From positions 1 through 64,000 of the forward strand of contig NZ_BMQP01000045.1 in assembly GCF_014648175.1 (NCBI RefSeq): a stretch of DNA of 64,000 nucleotides, in the 5' to 3' direction. A model generated the notes under the pieces. That model searched no databases. It was not told where the DNA came from and saw only the letters and a program-made list of their open reading frames with translations. Each line of letters opens with the position of its first letter. Positions within the stretch are counted from its first letter, which is position 1. This DNA comes from Planobispora rosea. Lineage in GTDB: Bacteria > Actinomycetota > Actinomycetes > Streptosporangiales > Streptosporangiaceae. The position numbers and the translations under genes were made by a program. Positions 18,515 through 28,252 of this stretch are shown here, piece by piece.

Positions 18515-18817
18515 TCAGAGGGCCGGTCGGCCGACCTCGGCGAGGACTCGCTCGATGAGGTCGGCGGCGGCCGTGACGTCGTCGACGCGGCTGATCGGCG
18601 CGCGCCAGGGGAACCAGTACCAGAGCGCACCGCCGTCGTCCGGGGCGGTCAGGATGCTCTCGGTGAGGACGGGCGCGGCGATGTTGGTGACGGTGAGGCT
18701 CAGCGGGCGGCCCTCGATCGCGCGGAGCCGCACGCTGAAGCACCGCTTCTCCAACTCCGCCGCCAGGCTCTGCAGCGCTTCGTGGGCGGCTTGGATGTCA
18801 ACGAGCTCTCGGTTCAT
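18515..18817 (-). CDS. Hypothetical protein, 100 aa
   Basis: A small soluble protein, MNRELVDIQAAHEAL onward, with an N-terminal helix and a beta-sheet-like core ending in a helix (DVTAAADLIERVLAEVG). It looks like a compact alpha/beta domain of the kind found beside XRE regulators in actinomycetes, but I cannot name a family. The ATG at 18817 was chosen because upstream extension is arginine-rich. It lies 56 bp downstream of the XRE regulator on the same strand. Confidence 0.55.
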   Translation of the reverse strand: MNRELVDIQAAHEALQSLAAELEKRCFSVRLRAIEGRPLSLTVTNIAAPVLTESILTAPDDGGALWYWFPWRAPISRVDDVTAAADLIERVLAEVGRPAL

Positions 18818-18873
18818 GCCGCCGACCGTACGGCCGCTTCCGGGCGGCGAACCCAACCGGCACTTGGGGGTCG

Positions 18874-20124
18874 TTAAGCGATGACGCGGGCGCGGACGGC
18901 GAGATCGAGCAGGGACGGTGCGGGGCGGCGCTGCTTTTCGATCAGCTCGGTGATGGCCTGCCGGGCGACCGGGCTGAAGAAGATCGTCTCGGTGGAGTGC
19001 TGCTCCGACAGGCGCAGGCACCCCAGCGCCTGCTCCGGGTCACGGCGGTGAACCTGGCTGCGGGCCAGGTTGATGAGATGCTGCGCCCGGCGGTTGGACG
19101 AGGGGATGCCGGAGACATCGATGGCCTTGGCGCGGTCGACCGCCACCGCCGACCGTCCGGTCTCCACCTCGATGGCCACGGCGTAGACGGCCACGTTCGC
19201 CTCGCCGAACATCGTCAGCGGATTGTGATGAGCGGGTCCCAGCGAGGATGCCGCACTATGGGCCAGGTCCCAGTGCCGCCAGGCATCGGCGGCCTGCCGG
19301 TTCTTCGCGCACGCGATCGCCGCGAACAACTGCAGGGAACCCCACGCCGACAGCGCCGCCTCGGACGTCTCACACGCGGGCCGCAGGTGGTTCGCCACGG
19401 CGGTGGCGACCTCGCACGCCTCGTCGGCCTGGTCGCGGCCCAGGGCCGCCATGGCGGAGGTCCAGGCCGAGGTCGCGATCAGGACCGGATCATCGGTCTC
19501 CTCGGCGGCGACCACCGCCCGGTCGGCGGCCCGGGCCGCCAGCTCCGGCTCGCCCACGCAGTACAGGAACCGCTGGGCCAGCTGGAACACCTCGGCCAGG
19601 ACCGCCCAGCTCGCCCGCCGCTCGGACGGCTGCGCCGTACGGTGCACGCTGAAAGCGTCGCGCAACAGCCCGGGAGCCACGACGCCCAGCGCCGTGTACG
19701 GCCGCACCGACCGGTGCCAGGACGACCACGCCATGGCCAGCCGACGCCGCAGCCGGTCGACCTCGACCGACAGGTCACCGGCCGGCTGGGCGGGGAAGGC
19801 CGGGGTCGACAGCACCTGCCGCAAGGCGGGCACCGCCTCGTGCCGGACCCGGCCGCCCTCGGTCAGACTGCAGGTCAGCCCGCCCAACCGGTCCTCGGCG
19901 ATGAGACCGAGGTCGCGGACACCGAGCACCCGGGCCAGAGTGACGAGGGTGGAGAGTTTGTCCAGCCGCTGCTCGCTGCGCTCGACCTGGCGCAGCCACT
20001 CCTCGGTGCGCCCGCACAACTCGGCGCAGGCCCGCAGGCCCAGCCCGTGGCGCAGCCGGAGCGCGCGGACACGTCGGCCGATGCGCCGGTCCGCCTCACC
20101 GTCATCGTTGTGCTGGGTCACCAT
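18874..20124 (-). CDS. XRE-family regulator with TPR-like domain
   Basis: A 416-aa regulator. An N-terminal helix-turn-helix (LRLRHGLGLRACAELCGRTEEWLRQVERSEQ, about residues 22-52) is followed by an all-helical tetratricopeptide-like region to the C terminus, with Trp/Ala-rich repeats such as SAWTSAMAALGRDQADEACEVA. This layout is common in actinomycete regulators related to quorum or peptide sensors, and many copies per genome are paired with small partner genes. It is divergent from the flavoprotein gene, 112 bp away, so it probably controls that gene and its own operon. Confidence 0.8.
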   Translation of the reverse strand: MVTQHNDDGEADRRIGRRVRALRLRHGLGLRACAELCGRTEEWLRQVERSEQRLDKLSTLVTLARVLGVRDLGLIAEDRLGGLTCSLTEGGRVRHEAVPALRQVLSTPAFPAQPAGDLSVEVDRLRRRLAMAWSSWHRSVRPYTALGVVAPGLLRDAFSVHRTAQPSERRASWAVLAEVFQLAQRFLYCVGEPELAARAADRAVVAAEETDDPVLIATSAWTSAMAALGRDQADEACEVATAVANHLRPACETSEAALSAWGSLQLFAAIACAKNRQAADAWRHWDLAHSAASSLGPAHHNPLTMFGEANVAVYAVAIEVETGRSAVAVDRAKAIDVSGIPSSNRRAQHLINLARSQVHRRDPEQALGCLRLSEQHSTETIFFSPVARQAITELIEKQRRPAPSLLDLAVRARVIA

Positions 20125-20236
20125 GGCACGACCTCGGGCCTCGGACGTAGGGTTCGCGTGGAACCACAGTAATCACGCCGTTGCGCCATTGCAGGACGGC
20201 AACGGGTGATCGGTGCAGCGAGGAGCGCGGCGGGAC

Positions 20237-20788
20237 ATGACGAACGGCAAGCCGGTTCTGTATGTGATCGCGTGCGGAGGCCGGCCGGCGGGGGAACTTC
20301 CTGACCTCGTGACGCACGCCCAGCAGGAGGGCTGGACCGTCTGCGTGGTCGCGACCCCCTCGGGAACGAAGTTCCTCGACATCGCCGGGCTCGCAGCACT
20401 GACCGGGTATCCGGTGCGCAGCGACTACAAGCGCCCTGAGGATCCGGACGTCCTGCCTCCGGCCGATGCGATGGCGGTGGTCCCGGCCACCTTCAACACG
20501 ATGAACAAGTGGGCCCAGGGCATCAGCGACACCCTCGCTCTCGGGCTGCTGAACGAGGCGCTCGGGCTGGGGCTGCCGATCGTGGCCGTGCCCTGGCCCA
20601 ACGTCGCTCTCGCCCGCCATCCGGCCTTCGGCAACAGCGTGGCCCTGCTCCGGGAGTGGGGTGTGAAGGTCGTCTTCGACCCGGAGAGGCTCCCCGCTCC
20701 CGACTCGGGCCAGCCGGGAGCCGCCACGTTCCCCTGGGAGGACCTCCGCAAGGAGCTCCAGGTAATGCGCTCGGCCTGCAGAGGCTGA
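20237..20788 (+). CDS. Flavoprotein (HFCD/PPC decarboxylase family)
   Basis: A 183-aa Rossmann-like flavoprotein. VLYVIACGGRPAGELP forms the first strand and loop, TPSGTKFLD and the PATFNTMNKWAQGISD segment are the FMN-binding elements of homo-oligomeric cysteine decarboxylases, and LGLPIVAVPWPN follows. Relatives decarboxylate peptidyl-cysteine or phosphopantothenoylcysteine; no catalytic Cys loop typical of Dfp is evident, so activity is uncertain. The ATG at 20237 was preferred because GAGGAG precedes it. It is divergent from the XRE regulator, a pairing often seen in actinomycetes. Confidence 0.75.
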   Translation: MTNGKPVLYVIACGGRPAGELPDLVTHAQQEGWTVCVVATPSGTKFLDIAGLAALTGYPVRSDYKRPEDPDVLPPADAMAVVPATFNTMNKWAQGISDTLALGLLNEALGLGLPIVAVPWPNVALARHPAFGNSVALLREWGVKVVFDPERLPAPDSGQPGAATFPWEDLRKELQVMRSACRG

Positions 20789-20848
20789 TCATTCACTCGA
20801 CGATGAATAGTTCGAGCTCATGAGACTCACAGAGCGTCTGACGGGTCA

Positions 20849-23800
20849 TCAGCCGCTGGGCGGAAGCCACCGTTGGATCAGGTGCCGGGGGATGGTGGCA
20901 TCGACATGCCACAGCTTCCTCTCGTTGAACCAGACAGGTCGCATGCTGGCAGCGCGCACCACGCGCTTGAACTCGTCATTCTCCCCATAGGGGACGCATA
21001 TGTAGAGTCGTCCGTCCAGCACGTCGCCCGCTCTGACGTCGGAGACCGGGCTCGGCTCAGACGACGGCCCAGGCGGTGTCTGCTTCCAGGTGCGTGCGGG
21101 ACGTTCCATCCGCGCGCGGTCGACGATGTGACGGACCCGCTGACAGGAAGCTGGGTCGGTGATCCGCATCATCAGGTCGGTGGGACCGGTGTTTGCAAGC
21201 AGATTGAGGGACCCGTGCCACAGCACGATGTCATCAATGATCATGATCTTCTCGTGCATGCGTTCGCGTACGGTGACTAGGCAACCGGCCGCCTCTAGTT
21301 CATGGACGAGATCCCGCTTGCGCGTGTCGTCGCTCTGGTCCCGGGTGTGGACGGTCACCTGGATTCCTTCCCTGATGCGCGGAGTGAGGCACCGTAGCCA
21401 TCTGCTGACGGGGGTGGGATCCAGGAAGGCGCAGTAGATCTCGATGCTGCGCTGAGCCCGTTCGATGTCCCATTCAACGGCGCGGAGCACCTCGTCGGCG
21501 GGGAAGAAGGCGGGCCGGGCCAGCTCATCCTCGTCCAGCCCCGCCAGGTCGGCCGCACAGCGGACCGGTACAAGATCGTCGACCGAGAGCATGCGGGCAT
21601 GGCGTTCCAGGTGGCTGAGCATACGTGCGGCTTCACTGCCGGGGCTGAGGTTGGTGTGGAGGAACTCGGTGTTGGCGACGACGATGAGATGGTCCTGCGC
21701 CCGGCTGAGGGCGACGTTGAGCAGGCGGCAGGTGGAGGAGGACAGGCCCACACCCTCGTAGAAGTAACCGAGCCGGTCGCCTGCGCCCGCCACGGTGTCG
21801 ATCACCACAAGGCGACGCTGGCTGCCCTGGAAACGGTGGATGGTGTCCACCAGGCCCTCGTACTGTTCGCCGAACCGGTAGGACAGGCTGCTGCGGAGCG
21901 CCTTCACCTGGTCCTTGTACGGAGCGATCACGGCCAGCCGGTCGGACGGTCCCTCTCCAGAGGGTAGATCCGTCCACTTGCGGGCTGGAAGGACCTCGTC
22001 GTACTGCAGGCCGCGGACGAGTTCATGGATGACCGCCTCGTGCACCGCGTTGGCCTTGTGCCCGTTCCGGCGGCCCGACAGGCCGGGCACATGGCGCGGA
22101 GCGGTGTCCACGAGGATCAGCGGACCGTCGATCAGCGGTGAGTGCGGGAGGCTGCTGCGGTCACCGCGTCCGGTGCGCAGGGGCGCGTCAGGGTAGGCGA
22201 CGACGTTGACCAGCTCACAGATCGACGGACGCATGCGGTACTGCGTGTCCAGGCAGACCATCCGGCGGTCCTGCCGGGCCGAACCCGTAGGGTCCACCAG
22301 CCCGGCCGTGGCGAAGACGTCGCGGTCCATCCAGAGTTGGGCGTGCTGCCTGTCCTCGGGCGATGCTTTCTTGTCACCGGAGGCCTTGGTCACGGCGGGC
22401 AGCTGCCGGAAGTCCCCGGCGACGATGACCCGTCGTGCGGCGAGTCCGGCGGCGTACCAGGCCGAAGGGGTGTTCACCATGCCGGCCTCGTCGATGACCA
22501 CCGCGTCGACCGAGTCGAGCAGTTTGCGGGACTGCACGGCCTTGGCGACCGTGGTGCCCATAACGCGGCAGTTCGCGCGGACCGCCTCGGTGATCTTCGA
22601 CTGCTCCTGCTCCAACGCGCTGAGCTGCTGTTGAAGGCGCTCGACGGCGTCCCGTAGGGGAGCGGCGGCGGGGATCTCCTTCAGCCGGGCGCGGAGGATG
22701 GCCAGTTCCGGCTCGAGCCTGGCGGTCTCGGCCGCGAGGTGCTGCTGAGCGGCCAGCGCGGCTCGTAACTGCTGATCGAGTGTGGCGACGGCGTTCCGGA
22801 GCGCCTGGTGCTCACGGTCGAGGGCATCGAGCCTGGCCTGTTTCCTCTTGGCGCGGAGTCCGGACGGGATGCCGATGTCCCGGATCTGCTGCTCGATCTC
22901 GGCGATGGAGGTTCGGCCGTCCTGGGTCCGGCGGTGCAGGACGGTGCTGTGCCGTGCGGCCTCGTCGTGTCGTGCCCGCAGGTCCCGGAGTTCGTCCGCG
23001 AGACGTCCGGCCTCGGAGTGGAGCGCGAGGTCCTGCCGTGCCGCGTCCAGCATCTCGCGTGTCCTGGTGATCTGCGCGGCGGTGGCGGCGGCGAGCCGGG
23101 CGGCGATCCGCCCGGCGTTGATCTGGTCACCGAATCTGCCGGCCAGGGAGGCGAGCTCGATGTCTCCGGCGCGCTGCACGAGTCCCGCGTCGAAGTCCTC
23201 CTCGTCCGAGAGCAGGTCGCAGATCCGCTCCAGTGCCTGGTCCACGGCGACCTTGGTCGGGGCGACGAAGAGGACCCGCATTCCCTGCCGGTAGCAGCCC
23301 TCGACGATGGAGGCGACGACGTCGGTCTTCCCGGTCCCCGGCGGCCCCCAGATGAAGGTGAGGTCGCTGCCGAGGGCCTGCTCGATCGCCTGTCGCTGTC
23401 GGGGATTGAACGGACGTTCGTGATACCCGTGGACGAAGCGTTCGGGGGTGGTGCAGCGGTCGATACGCGGCCGTCCCTGACCCAGCAGCCAGCCCGCAGT
23501 GGTGAGGTTGACCGGGCCGTCGGCCTCGCCGGCGGACTCCAGCCGCTCCACGAGGGTCTCCAGGCCCGCCGACTCGTCCATCCGCAACTGGGCGTTGTCG
23601 GGCCGGGTGCCCAGATCGGCCGCGGTGCGGACCAGGATCTTGCCGTCGTGCATTCGCGCGGCCTCGGCCCTCGCCCACGGAGCGCGGGAGCGTGACAGCC
23701 GGACGAGCAGTTTCTCCCCGGAGAACGTGTCCTTCCACTTCTGGCAGGAGAACAGGTACTCGTGGACCTCCCCGTCGCTTCCGTTCCTCCGTCCGGCGGT

Positions 23801-23914
23801 CAGGGGGATCTTCTCCCCGTCACCGTCGCTGCGGAGTTCGGCCGCGATCTCCAGCCGCACGGCCCGAAGGAGGTCGTCGACGGGGAAGGGTCTCTGCTGT
23901 GTTCCTGTCATCAT
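20849..23914 (-). CDS. SF1 helicase with coiled coil, PLD and DUF5710-like domains
   Basis: A 1021-aa multidomain protein. Residues 165-700 form a superfamily 1B (Dna2/UPF1-like) helicase: Walker A GPPGTGKT at 190-197, VVIDEAGM, GDFRQLP, DTQYRMRP and a C-terminal RecA lobe with RFQGSQ and NVALSRAQDH. A long Gln/Glu/Ala-rich coiled coil (about 290-460) is inserted between the motifs. A PLD-type nuclease domain follows with a single HKD half (HEKIMIIDD at 887). The last 50 residues (LYICVPYGENDEFKRVV...) resemble DUF5710. The ATG at 23914 follows GAGGGAG. Helicase-PLD fusions are common in phage-defence islands; here it shares a strand with the TIGR04141 gene and may act with it. Confidence 0.82.
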   Translation of the reverse strand: MMTGTQQRPFPVDDLLRAVRLEIAAELRSDGDGEKIPLTAGRRNGSDGEVHEYLFSCQKWKDTFSGEKLLVRLSRSRAPWARAEAARMHDGKILVRTAADLGTRPDNAQLRMDESAGLETLVERLESAGEADGPVNLTTAGWLLGQGRPRIDRCTTPERFVHGYHERPFNPRQRQAIEQALGSDLTFIWGPPGTGKTDVVASIVEGCYRQGMRVLFVAPTKVAVDQALERICDLLSDEEDFDAGLVQRAGDIELASLAGRFGDQINAGRIAARLAAATAAQITRTREMLDAARQDLALHSEAGRLADELRDLRARHDEAARHSTVLHRRTQDGRTSIAEIEQQIRDIGIPSGLRAKRKQARLDALDREHQALRNAVATLDQQLRAALAAQQHLAAETARLEPELAILRARLKEIPAAAPLRDAVERLQQQLSALEQEQSKITEAVRANCRVMGTTVAKAVQSRKLLDSVDAVVIDEAGMVNTPSAWYAAGLAARRVIVAGDFRQLPAVTKASGDKKASPEDRQHAQLWMDRDVFATAGLVDPTGSARQDRRMVCLDTQYRMRPSICELVNVVAYPDAPLRTGRGDRSSLPHSPLIDGPLILVDTAPRHVPGLSGRRNGHKANAVHEAVIHELVRGLQYDEVLPARKWTDLPSGEGPSDRLAVIAPYKDQVKALRSSLSYRFGEQYEGLVDTIHRFQGSQRRLVVIDTVAGAGDRLGYFYEGVGLSSSTCRLLNVALSRAQDHLIVVANTEFLHTNLSPGSEAARMLSHLERHARMLSVDDLVPVRCAADLAGLDEDELARPAFFPADEVLRAVEWDIERAQRSIEIYCAFLDPTPVSRWLRCLTPRIREGIQVTVHTRDQSDDTRKRDLVHELEAAGCLVTVRERMHEKIMIIDDIVLWHGSLNLLANTGPTDLMMRITDPASCQRVRHIVDRARMERPARTWKQTPPGPSSEPSPVSDVRAGDVLDGRLYICVPYGENDEFKRVVRAASMRPVWFNERKLWHVDATIPRHLIQRWLPPSG

Positions 23915-24136
23915 GCTCCCTCGGGGGTGAGGAGACCGGCATGCCGATGATCGGAAACTCGGCTCTGCCGGACAAGGGCTGGATGGTGCCATCGCCGTTC
24001 CGGCGGCGGGGAGAGGTCGTCGGTGTCTCTGCGCCGGGGCGGCGTCGTCTCCACGCGCAGACGACGCCGCCGTACGGCAAGCCCGTGCAGGGACGGCCGA
24101 CCCAGGCGGCTTCCGGCCGCCTGGGTCACGACGGGG

Positions 24137-25771
24137 TCATTCGGCGGGGATGCCGACGACCTCGACGTCCACGTCGTAGAGGGACTTCAGCGTCGTGGCC
24201 ATGTTGACGAGCGCGACCTGCGCGAAGGGAAAGAGCGTCTCGGGAGTCAGCGTCCGTCCGGTCTTGAGGTGGATCGCGAAGACCACCTTCCTGGGCCGGT
24301 AGTCGAGAGGGACGTTCCGGGTCCCCTCGCTCACCTCGGCGACGACCTCCCGGAACCGTGCCCTGGCTTCGGGCTGGTTGACCAGTGCCTCGACCGCGAC
24401 AAGGGCCTGGTTGAACAGGTGGCTCAGCGGAGGGGAGTCCTGGGCGGGCTTGACGCAGACGAGCCGGCCTTCCGGGCCGTAGTGGTCACAGGCCTCGAAC
24501 CCGTTTCCCCGGTGGAGAGTGGTCCGCACGTACTTGCGGTCCAGGCACAGGTAGTTCGCGCGGCCGAGCTCGTGCTGGACCCGCAGGTTGTAGGCGGCCT
24601 CGTGCTCACCCTTCCTCCACGGCGGCAGGACCGTCGGGGAGTCCGTGCTGATCAGCTCGGTGACCTGCCTGCGGATGGAGTCGAGGTACTCCAGGCCGGT
24701 CTCGTGCCACTCCCCGTCGATCAGGAAGTAGTGGTGGGCACCGATGGTGAGCTCGGTCTCCAGCCAGCAGATGGCGGGGGCCCCGCCGAGGGAGCCGGTC
24801 CCGCCGCAGTCGCCGGACAGTTCGATGCGGCCCTCGCGCAGCGCCGCCGTCGGCGTGCTGCTGTGCAGGACGCGGCAGCGACTCAGGATGTCCTCCATCT
24901 CCAGGCTCCGCCTGTTCCTCATCCACACGGGGCCGATCCTGATGTTGTACGAGGCGGTTTCGGCGAGCTTGGGGACGAGGTCGACGGGCACGGCGAGGTC
25001 GAAGGGTGCGTCGACCTCGCCGCGGAGCCCCTTGTCGAGCAGGGCGTCCAGACGGCTGATGAGCGAGGCGTCCCGTACCGCCTTGATCGCCTCGATGAAG
25101 GCGAAACTCGGGTGGACGTTGGCCGCGCAGACCTTGGTGATCTGCTTGAGGAGCGCGACGAGCTTGACGTCGTCCAGGGGGATGGGGAGCCGCAGACCGG
25201 CGGAGCCGTCGACGAAGACGGAGGCCCCGTCCTCCAGCCCCAGGATGTCCGTGTGCAGTTCGCCGCCGAGCCGCCGCACGATCTCGGCGTGCTGCCGGAC
25301 GCCGATGCTGCCGATGGGCAGGCCGGAGGGGACCACGGTGGAGTCCTGGCGGCCCCGGCGGGTCATCGACCGGCGGACGATGTCGCGGACGCAGTCGGGG
25401 TCGACCGCGCGGACGGCGAACCGGAGCCCGAAGTCGGGGTCCTTCAGGTCGTCGGGGACGAGCCGGAAGCCCTGGCCGAAGCCGATGGCGAAGACCTTGT
25501 CGTCGACGGCGATGAGGAGCAGCGCGGCGGCCTTCCTATCGTCGAGCGACAGGTCCTCTCCGACGAGCTGGGACAGGTCGCCGGACCAGCCGACCTTGGG
25601 GATCGTGAAGTGGCCGCGCACGAGGTAGGCGACGGCTCCGGGGAACTCGGGGAAGAGCGGAGCGAACTCCAGCTCGTCGAGGCGCTCTCCGTCGAGCGCG
25701 CAGAACAGTCCGGCGAGGGTGGGCTCGACGTCGAGCAGGTGGTACAGCGTGACAACGCGGGTGTCAGCCAT
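24137..25771 (-). CDS. TIGR04141/DUF6119 family sporadically distributed protein
   Basis: A 544-aa protein of the TIGR04141 family, which is scattered across bacteria and frequent in defence islands. Typical segments are VFAIGFGQGFRLVPDDLKD, then PDFGLRFAVRAVDPDCVRDI, the following RRGRQDSTVV region, and in the second half WLETELTIGAHHYFLIDGEW and LCLDRKYVRT, which hint at a restriction-endonuclease-like core. No biochemical role is established that I know of. The ATG at 25771 has GGAG 8 nt upstream. It is divergent from the methylase-restriction operon, with an inverted repeat between. Confidence 0.75.
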   Translation of the reverse strand: MADTRVVTLYHLLDVEPTLAGLFCALDGERLDELEFAPLFPEFPGAVAYLVRGHFTIPKVGWSGDLSQLVGEDLSLDDRKAAALLLIAVDDKVFAIGFGQGFRLVPDDLKDPDFGLRFAVRAVDPDCVRDIVRRSMTRRGRQDSTVVPSGLPIGSIGVRQHAEIVRRLGGELHTDILGLEDGASVFVDGSAGLRLPIPLDDVKLVALLKQITKVCAANVHPSFAFIEAIKAVRDASLISRLDALLDKGLRGEVDAPFDLAVPVDLVPKLAETASYNIRIGPVWMRNRRSLEMEDILSRCRVLHSSTPTAALREGRIELSGDCGGTGSLGGAPAICWLETELTIGAHHYFLIDGEWHETGLEYLDSIRRQVTELISTDSPTVLPPWRKGEHEAAYNLRVQHELGRANYLCLDRKYVRTTLHRGNGFEACDHYGPEGRLVCVKPAQDSPPLSHLFNQALVAVEALVNQPEARARFREVVAEVSEGTRNVPLDYRPRKVVFAIHLKTGRTLTPETLFPFAQVALVNMATTLKSLYDVDVEVVGIPAE

Positions 25772-25938
25772 GTCCGGTTCTCCACAGGGAAGCGGGCCGT
25801 GTCTCCAGGCACGACCGAGGGGAACGGCGGGATGGATGGTGCGGATTCGAACCACGTGCGACTGCTGGCGTCGCTAGACTTGCGACGCTGAAAGCATCTA
25901 AAGAAGACCATGGAGTGAAAGCATTGTCAATCAGTTTT

Positions 25939-25954
25939 ACATTGTTCGCAATGT
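25939..25954. promoter_or_regulatory. Divergent promoter with inverted-repeat operator
   Basis: ACATTG-TTCG-CAATGT is a perfect 6-bp inverted repeat with a 4-nt spacer, inside an unusually AT-rich stretch (25900-25965) between the TIGR04141 gene and the methylase gene. A TACAGT at 25958 could be a -10 element. Such operators often control restriction-modification genes; no dedicated controller gene was found. Confidence 0.45.
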
Positions 25955-26001
25955 GTGTACAGTGAAGCGTGTCGACGATCCGTTCGAGTCTTGGCAGGTG
26001 A

Positions 26002-28194
26002 GTGGTGTCTCAGCAGCCTGAGCAGCTGACAGCTGCCGGGATATCCCGTCTCGCGGGAGTCACGCGGGCGACGGTCAGCAACTGGCGGCGCCGTCACGCG
26101 GACTTCCCGCTGCCGAGCGGGGGCACGGAGGCGAACCCCACCTATGACCGGGTAGCGGTCGAGGCGTGGCTGGCGGCCCGCGGGCAGCTTCCGGAACGGT
26201 CGCCAATGGACGAGCTCCGCGCGGAGCTGCGCGGGCTTCCCCGTGAGGTGACCGCCGACCACCTGTCCGCTTTTCTTCTCGCCGTCGCGCGGATGGACGG
26301 CGCCGCACGCCGGAAGCTGATCGGACTCTCGGACGAGGAGTTCCTTGCCCGGATACAGGGTCCGTTGGAGGAGCGAGTCGGTCTGTTGCCGCACGCCCGC
26401 CGGGACGGGCTCACGGCGTCGGCCGTCCCGGCGTTGAAAACCGTCCTGCGGGCCGTGAACGCGAGCGGAATCGCGGAGACGCTGGACGTGCTGCACGAGC
26501 GGCAGTCCGCTGACGGCACCGCACGCGGCGTGTACGGCACGCCTGAGGTGGTGGCCGACCTGATGGCCGTGCTCCTCGAAGGGACGACCTATCCGGCGAG
26601 CGTCTACGACCCTGCCTGCGGCTCCGGAGGATTGCTGATCGCGGCAGGACGACAGGGCTCCGCGAGCCTCATCGGGCAGGACGTCTCCCCGGTCCAGGCC
26701 GATCAGGCGGCCGTCCGCGTCGGTGCGCTCGTCCCCGGATCCGAGGTCCGGATCCGGGCGGGCGACTCCCTCCGGGAGGACGCCTTCCCCGGGCTGGCCG
26801 CGGAGGCCGTGCTGTGCAACCCGCCGTACGCGGACCGGGACTGGGGGCATGACGAGCTGGGCTACGACGCCCGGTGGGAGTACGGCGTGCCCCCCAAGGG
26901 GGAGTCGGAGCTGGCCTGGGTCCAGCACTGCCTGGCCCACCTGGAGCCGGGCGGGCCGGCGGTCATACTGCTGCCTCCCGCGGTCGCCGAGCGGTCCGGA
27001 GGACGGAAGATCCGCGCCGAGCTCGTACGGCGTGGCGCACTGCGCGCGATCGCGTCCCTGCCGCCCGGAGCCGCGCCGCCCCAGCACGTCGGCCTCCACC
27101 TGTGGATCCTCCGGCGGCCCGCCGACGACAGGGCGGACGTCCCACCGGTGCTCTTCGTCGACACGGCGCAGGATGATCTGCCCGGCACGCTGCGGCTCAC
27201 CACCGGCTCCGGGAAGACACAGGCGGTCCTCGCGGAACTGGCGAGGAGCGCGTTGGGTAAGGGAGAGATCCGTGTACTCACGTGGAAGGAGTCCCCGCAC
27301 GACTTCCGCCGGACCATCCTCCAACACTGGCGACGGTACGAGGAGGCGCCTGAGGACTTCGAGACGGTTCCCGGCGTCGCCCGTGCCGTGCCCGCCCTGG
27401 AACTGATCGACGAAGGCGTCGACCTCACCCCGAGTCGCCACGTCCGCACCGCGCCTCCTGCGGTCGCACCGGACCAGCAAGCCGAGTCGGCACGCGCCAC
27501 ACGCATGCGGCTGCGCCGCGCGGCCGACGCGCTCGTCGCGGTGAGCGGTGGTGAGGAGTGGAAACCCGGCGGTGCGAAGGCCGCGACGTGGCGCACGGCG
27601 ACCGTCGCCGACCTCATGCGCGGCGGAGCCATCGGGCTCCACCGAGTGACAGGGGCATCACGGGGAAGACGGCTCACGGAGCCGGTCGTGCCGCCGGACG
27701 GCGATGGCCGCCGCGTCCTGACAGCGGGAGACGTCGTCGCGGACCGGACGGCATCGGGCAGCGCAGAGGAGAGCGCCCTCACCGAGTTGCTGGAGCTCCA
27801 GCGCGGCGACGTCGTGCTCCCGGAGATGCTGCACGGAGGCGCGGGAACGGCCCGGGTGGTCGACGACCGGGACGTGGGAGCGCTTCTCGGCCCGCACCTC
27901 TATCTCTTCCGGCCCGATCTCGACCGGCTCGACCCCTGGTTCCTCGCCGGCTTCCTGGCCGCCGAGGAGAACCTGCACAGCACGGCCACCGGCAGCACGG
28001 TCGTGCGCGTCGACGCCCGGCGACTACGGGTGCCGCTGCTCCCCCTGGAGGAGCAACGGCGGTACGGCCGGGCGTTCCGCAGACTGACCGCGATGCGGAG
28101 GGCCGCGAACCTGGCCGTACGGCTGGCGGAGGAGACCTCGCGGCAGCTCGGCATCGGACTCACCAGCGGGTCCCTGCTCCCGCCCGGCGACTGA
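26002..28194 (+). CDS. N6-adenine DNA methyltransferase with N-terminal HTH
   Basis: A 730-aa gamma-class adenine methylase. Residues 9-40 form a MerR/excisionase-like helix-turn-helix (GISRLAGVTRATVSNWRRR). The catalytic domain has motif I DPACGSGG (203-210) and motif IV NPPY (273-276). The C-terminal 250 residues resemble a target-recognition/helical-spacer region (LPLEEQRRYGRAFRRL near the end), so specificity may be built in as in type IIG or type I-like enzymes. GTG at 26002 is the chosen start. It directly precedes hsdM and may protect against an element-encoded nuclease or act in epigenetic control. Confidence 0.85.
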   Translation: MVSQQPEQLTAAGISRLAGVTRATVSNWRRRHADFPLPSGGTEANPTYDRVAVEAWLAARGQLPERSPMDELRAELRGLPREVTADHLSAFLLAVARMDGAARRKLIGLSDEEFLARIQGPLEERVGLLPHARRDGLTASAVPALKTVLRAVNASGIAETLDVLHERQSADGTARGVYGTPEVVADLMAVLLEGTTYPASVYDPACGSGGLLIAAGRQGSASLIGQDVSPVQADQAAVRVGALVPGSEVRIRAGDSLREDAFPGLAAEAVLCNPPYADRDWGHDELGYDARWEYGVPPKGESELAWVQHCLAHLEPGGPAVILLPPAVAERSGGRKIRAELVRRGALRAIASLPPGAAPPQHVGLHLWILRRPADDRADVPPVLFVDTAQDDLPGTLRLTTGSGKTQAVLAELARSALGKGEIRVLTWKESPHDFRRTILQHWRRYEEAPEDFETVPGVARAVPALELIDEGVDLTPSRHVRTAPPAVAPDQQAESARATRMRLRRAADALVAVSGGEEWKPGGAKAATWRTATVADLMRGGAIGLHRVTGASRGRRLTEPVVPPDGDGRRVLTAGDVVADRTASGSAEESALTELLELQRGDVVLPEMLHGGAGTARVVDDRDVGALLGPHLYLFRPDLDRLDPWFLAGFLAAEENLHSTATGSTVVRVDARRLRVPLLPLEEQRRYGRAFRRLTAMRRAANLAVRLAEETSRQLGIGLTSGSLLPPGD

Positions 28195-28252
28195 CCCGGG
28201 CGACACCCCGTCTCGGCATTCGAACCCTGAAGTAATGACGGAAAGGAAACCG

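Noticed and set aside
24023..25891. Long plus-strand frame opposite the TIGR04141 gene
   Set aside because: Low-complexity Asp/Val/Gly composition typical of antisense frames; the minus-strand protein has family motifs and a ribosome binding site.
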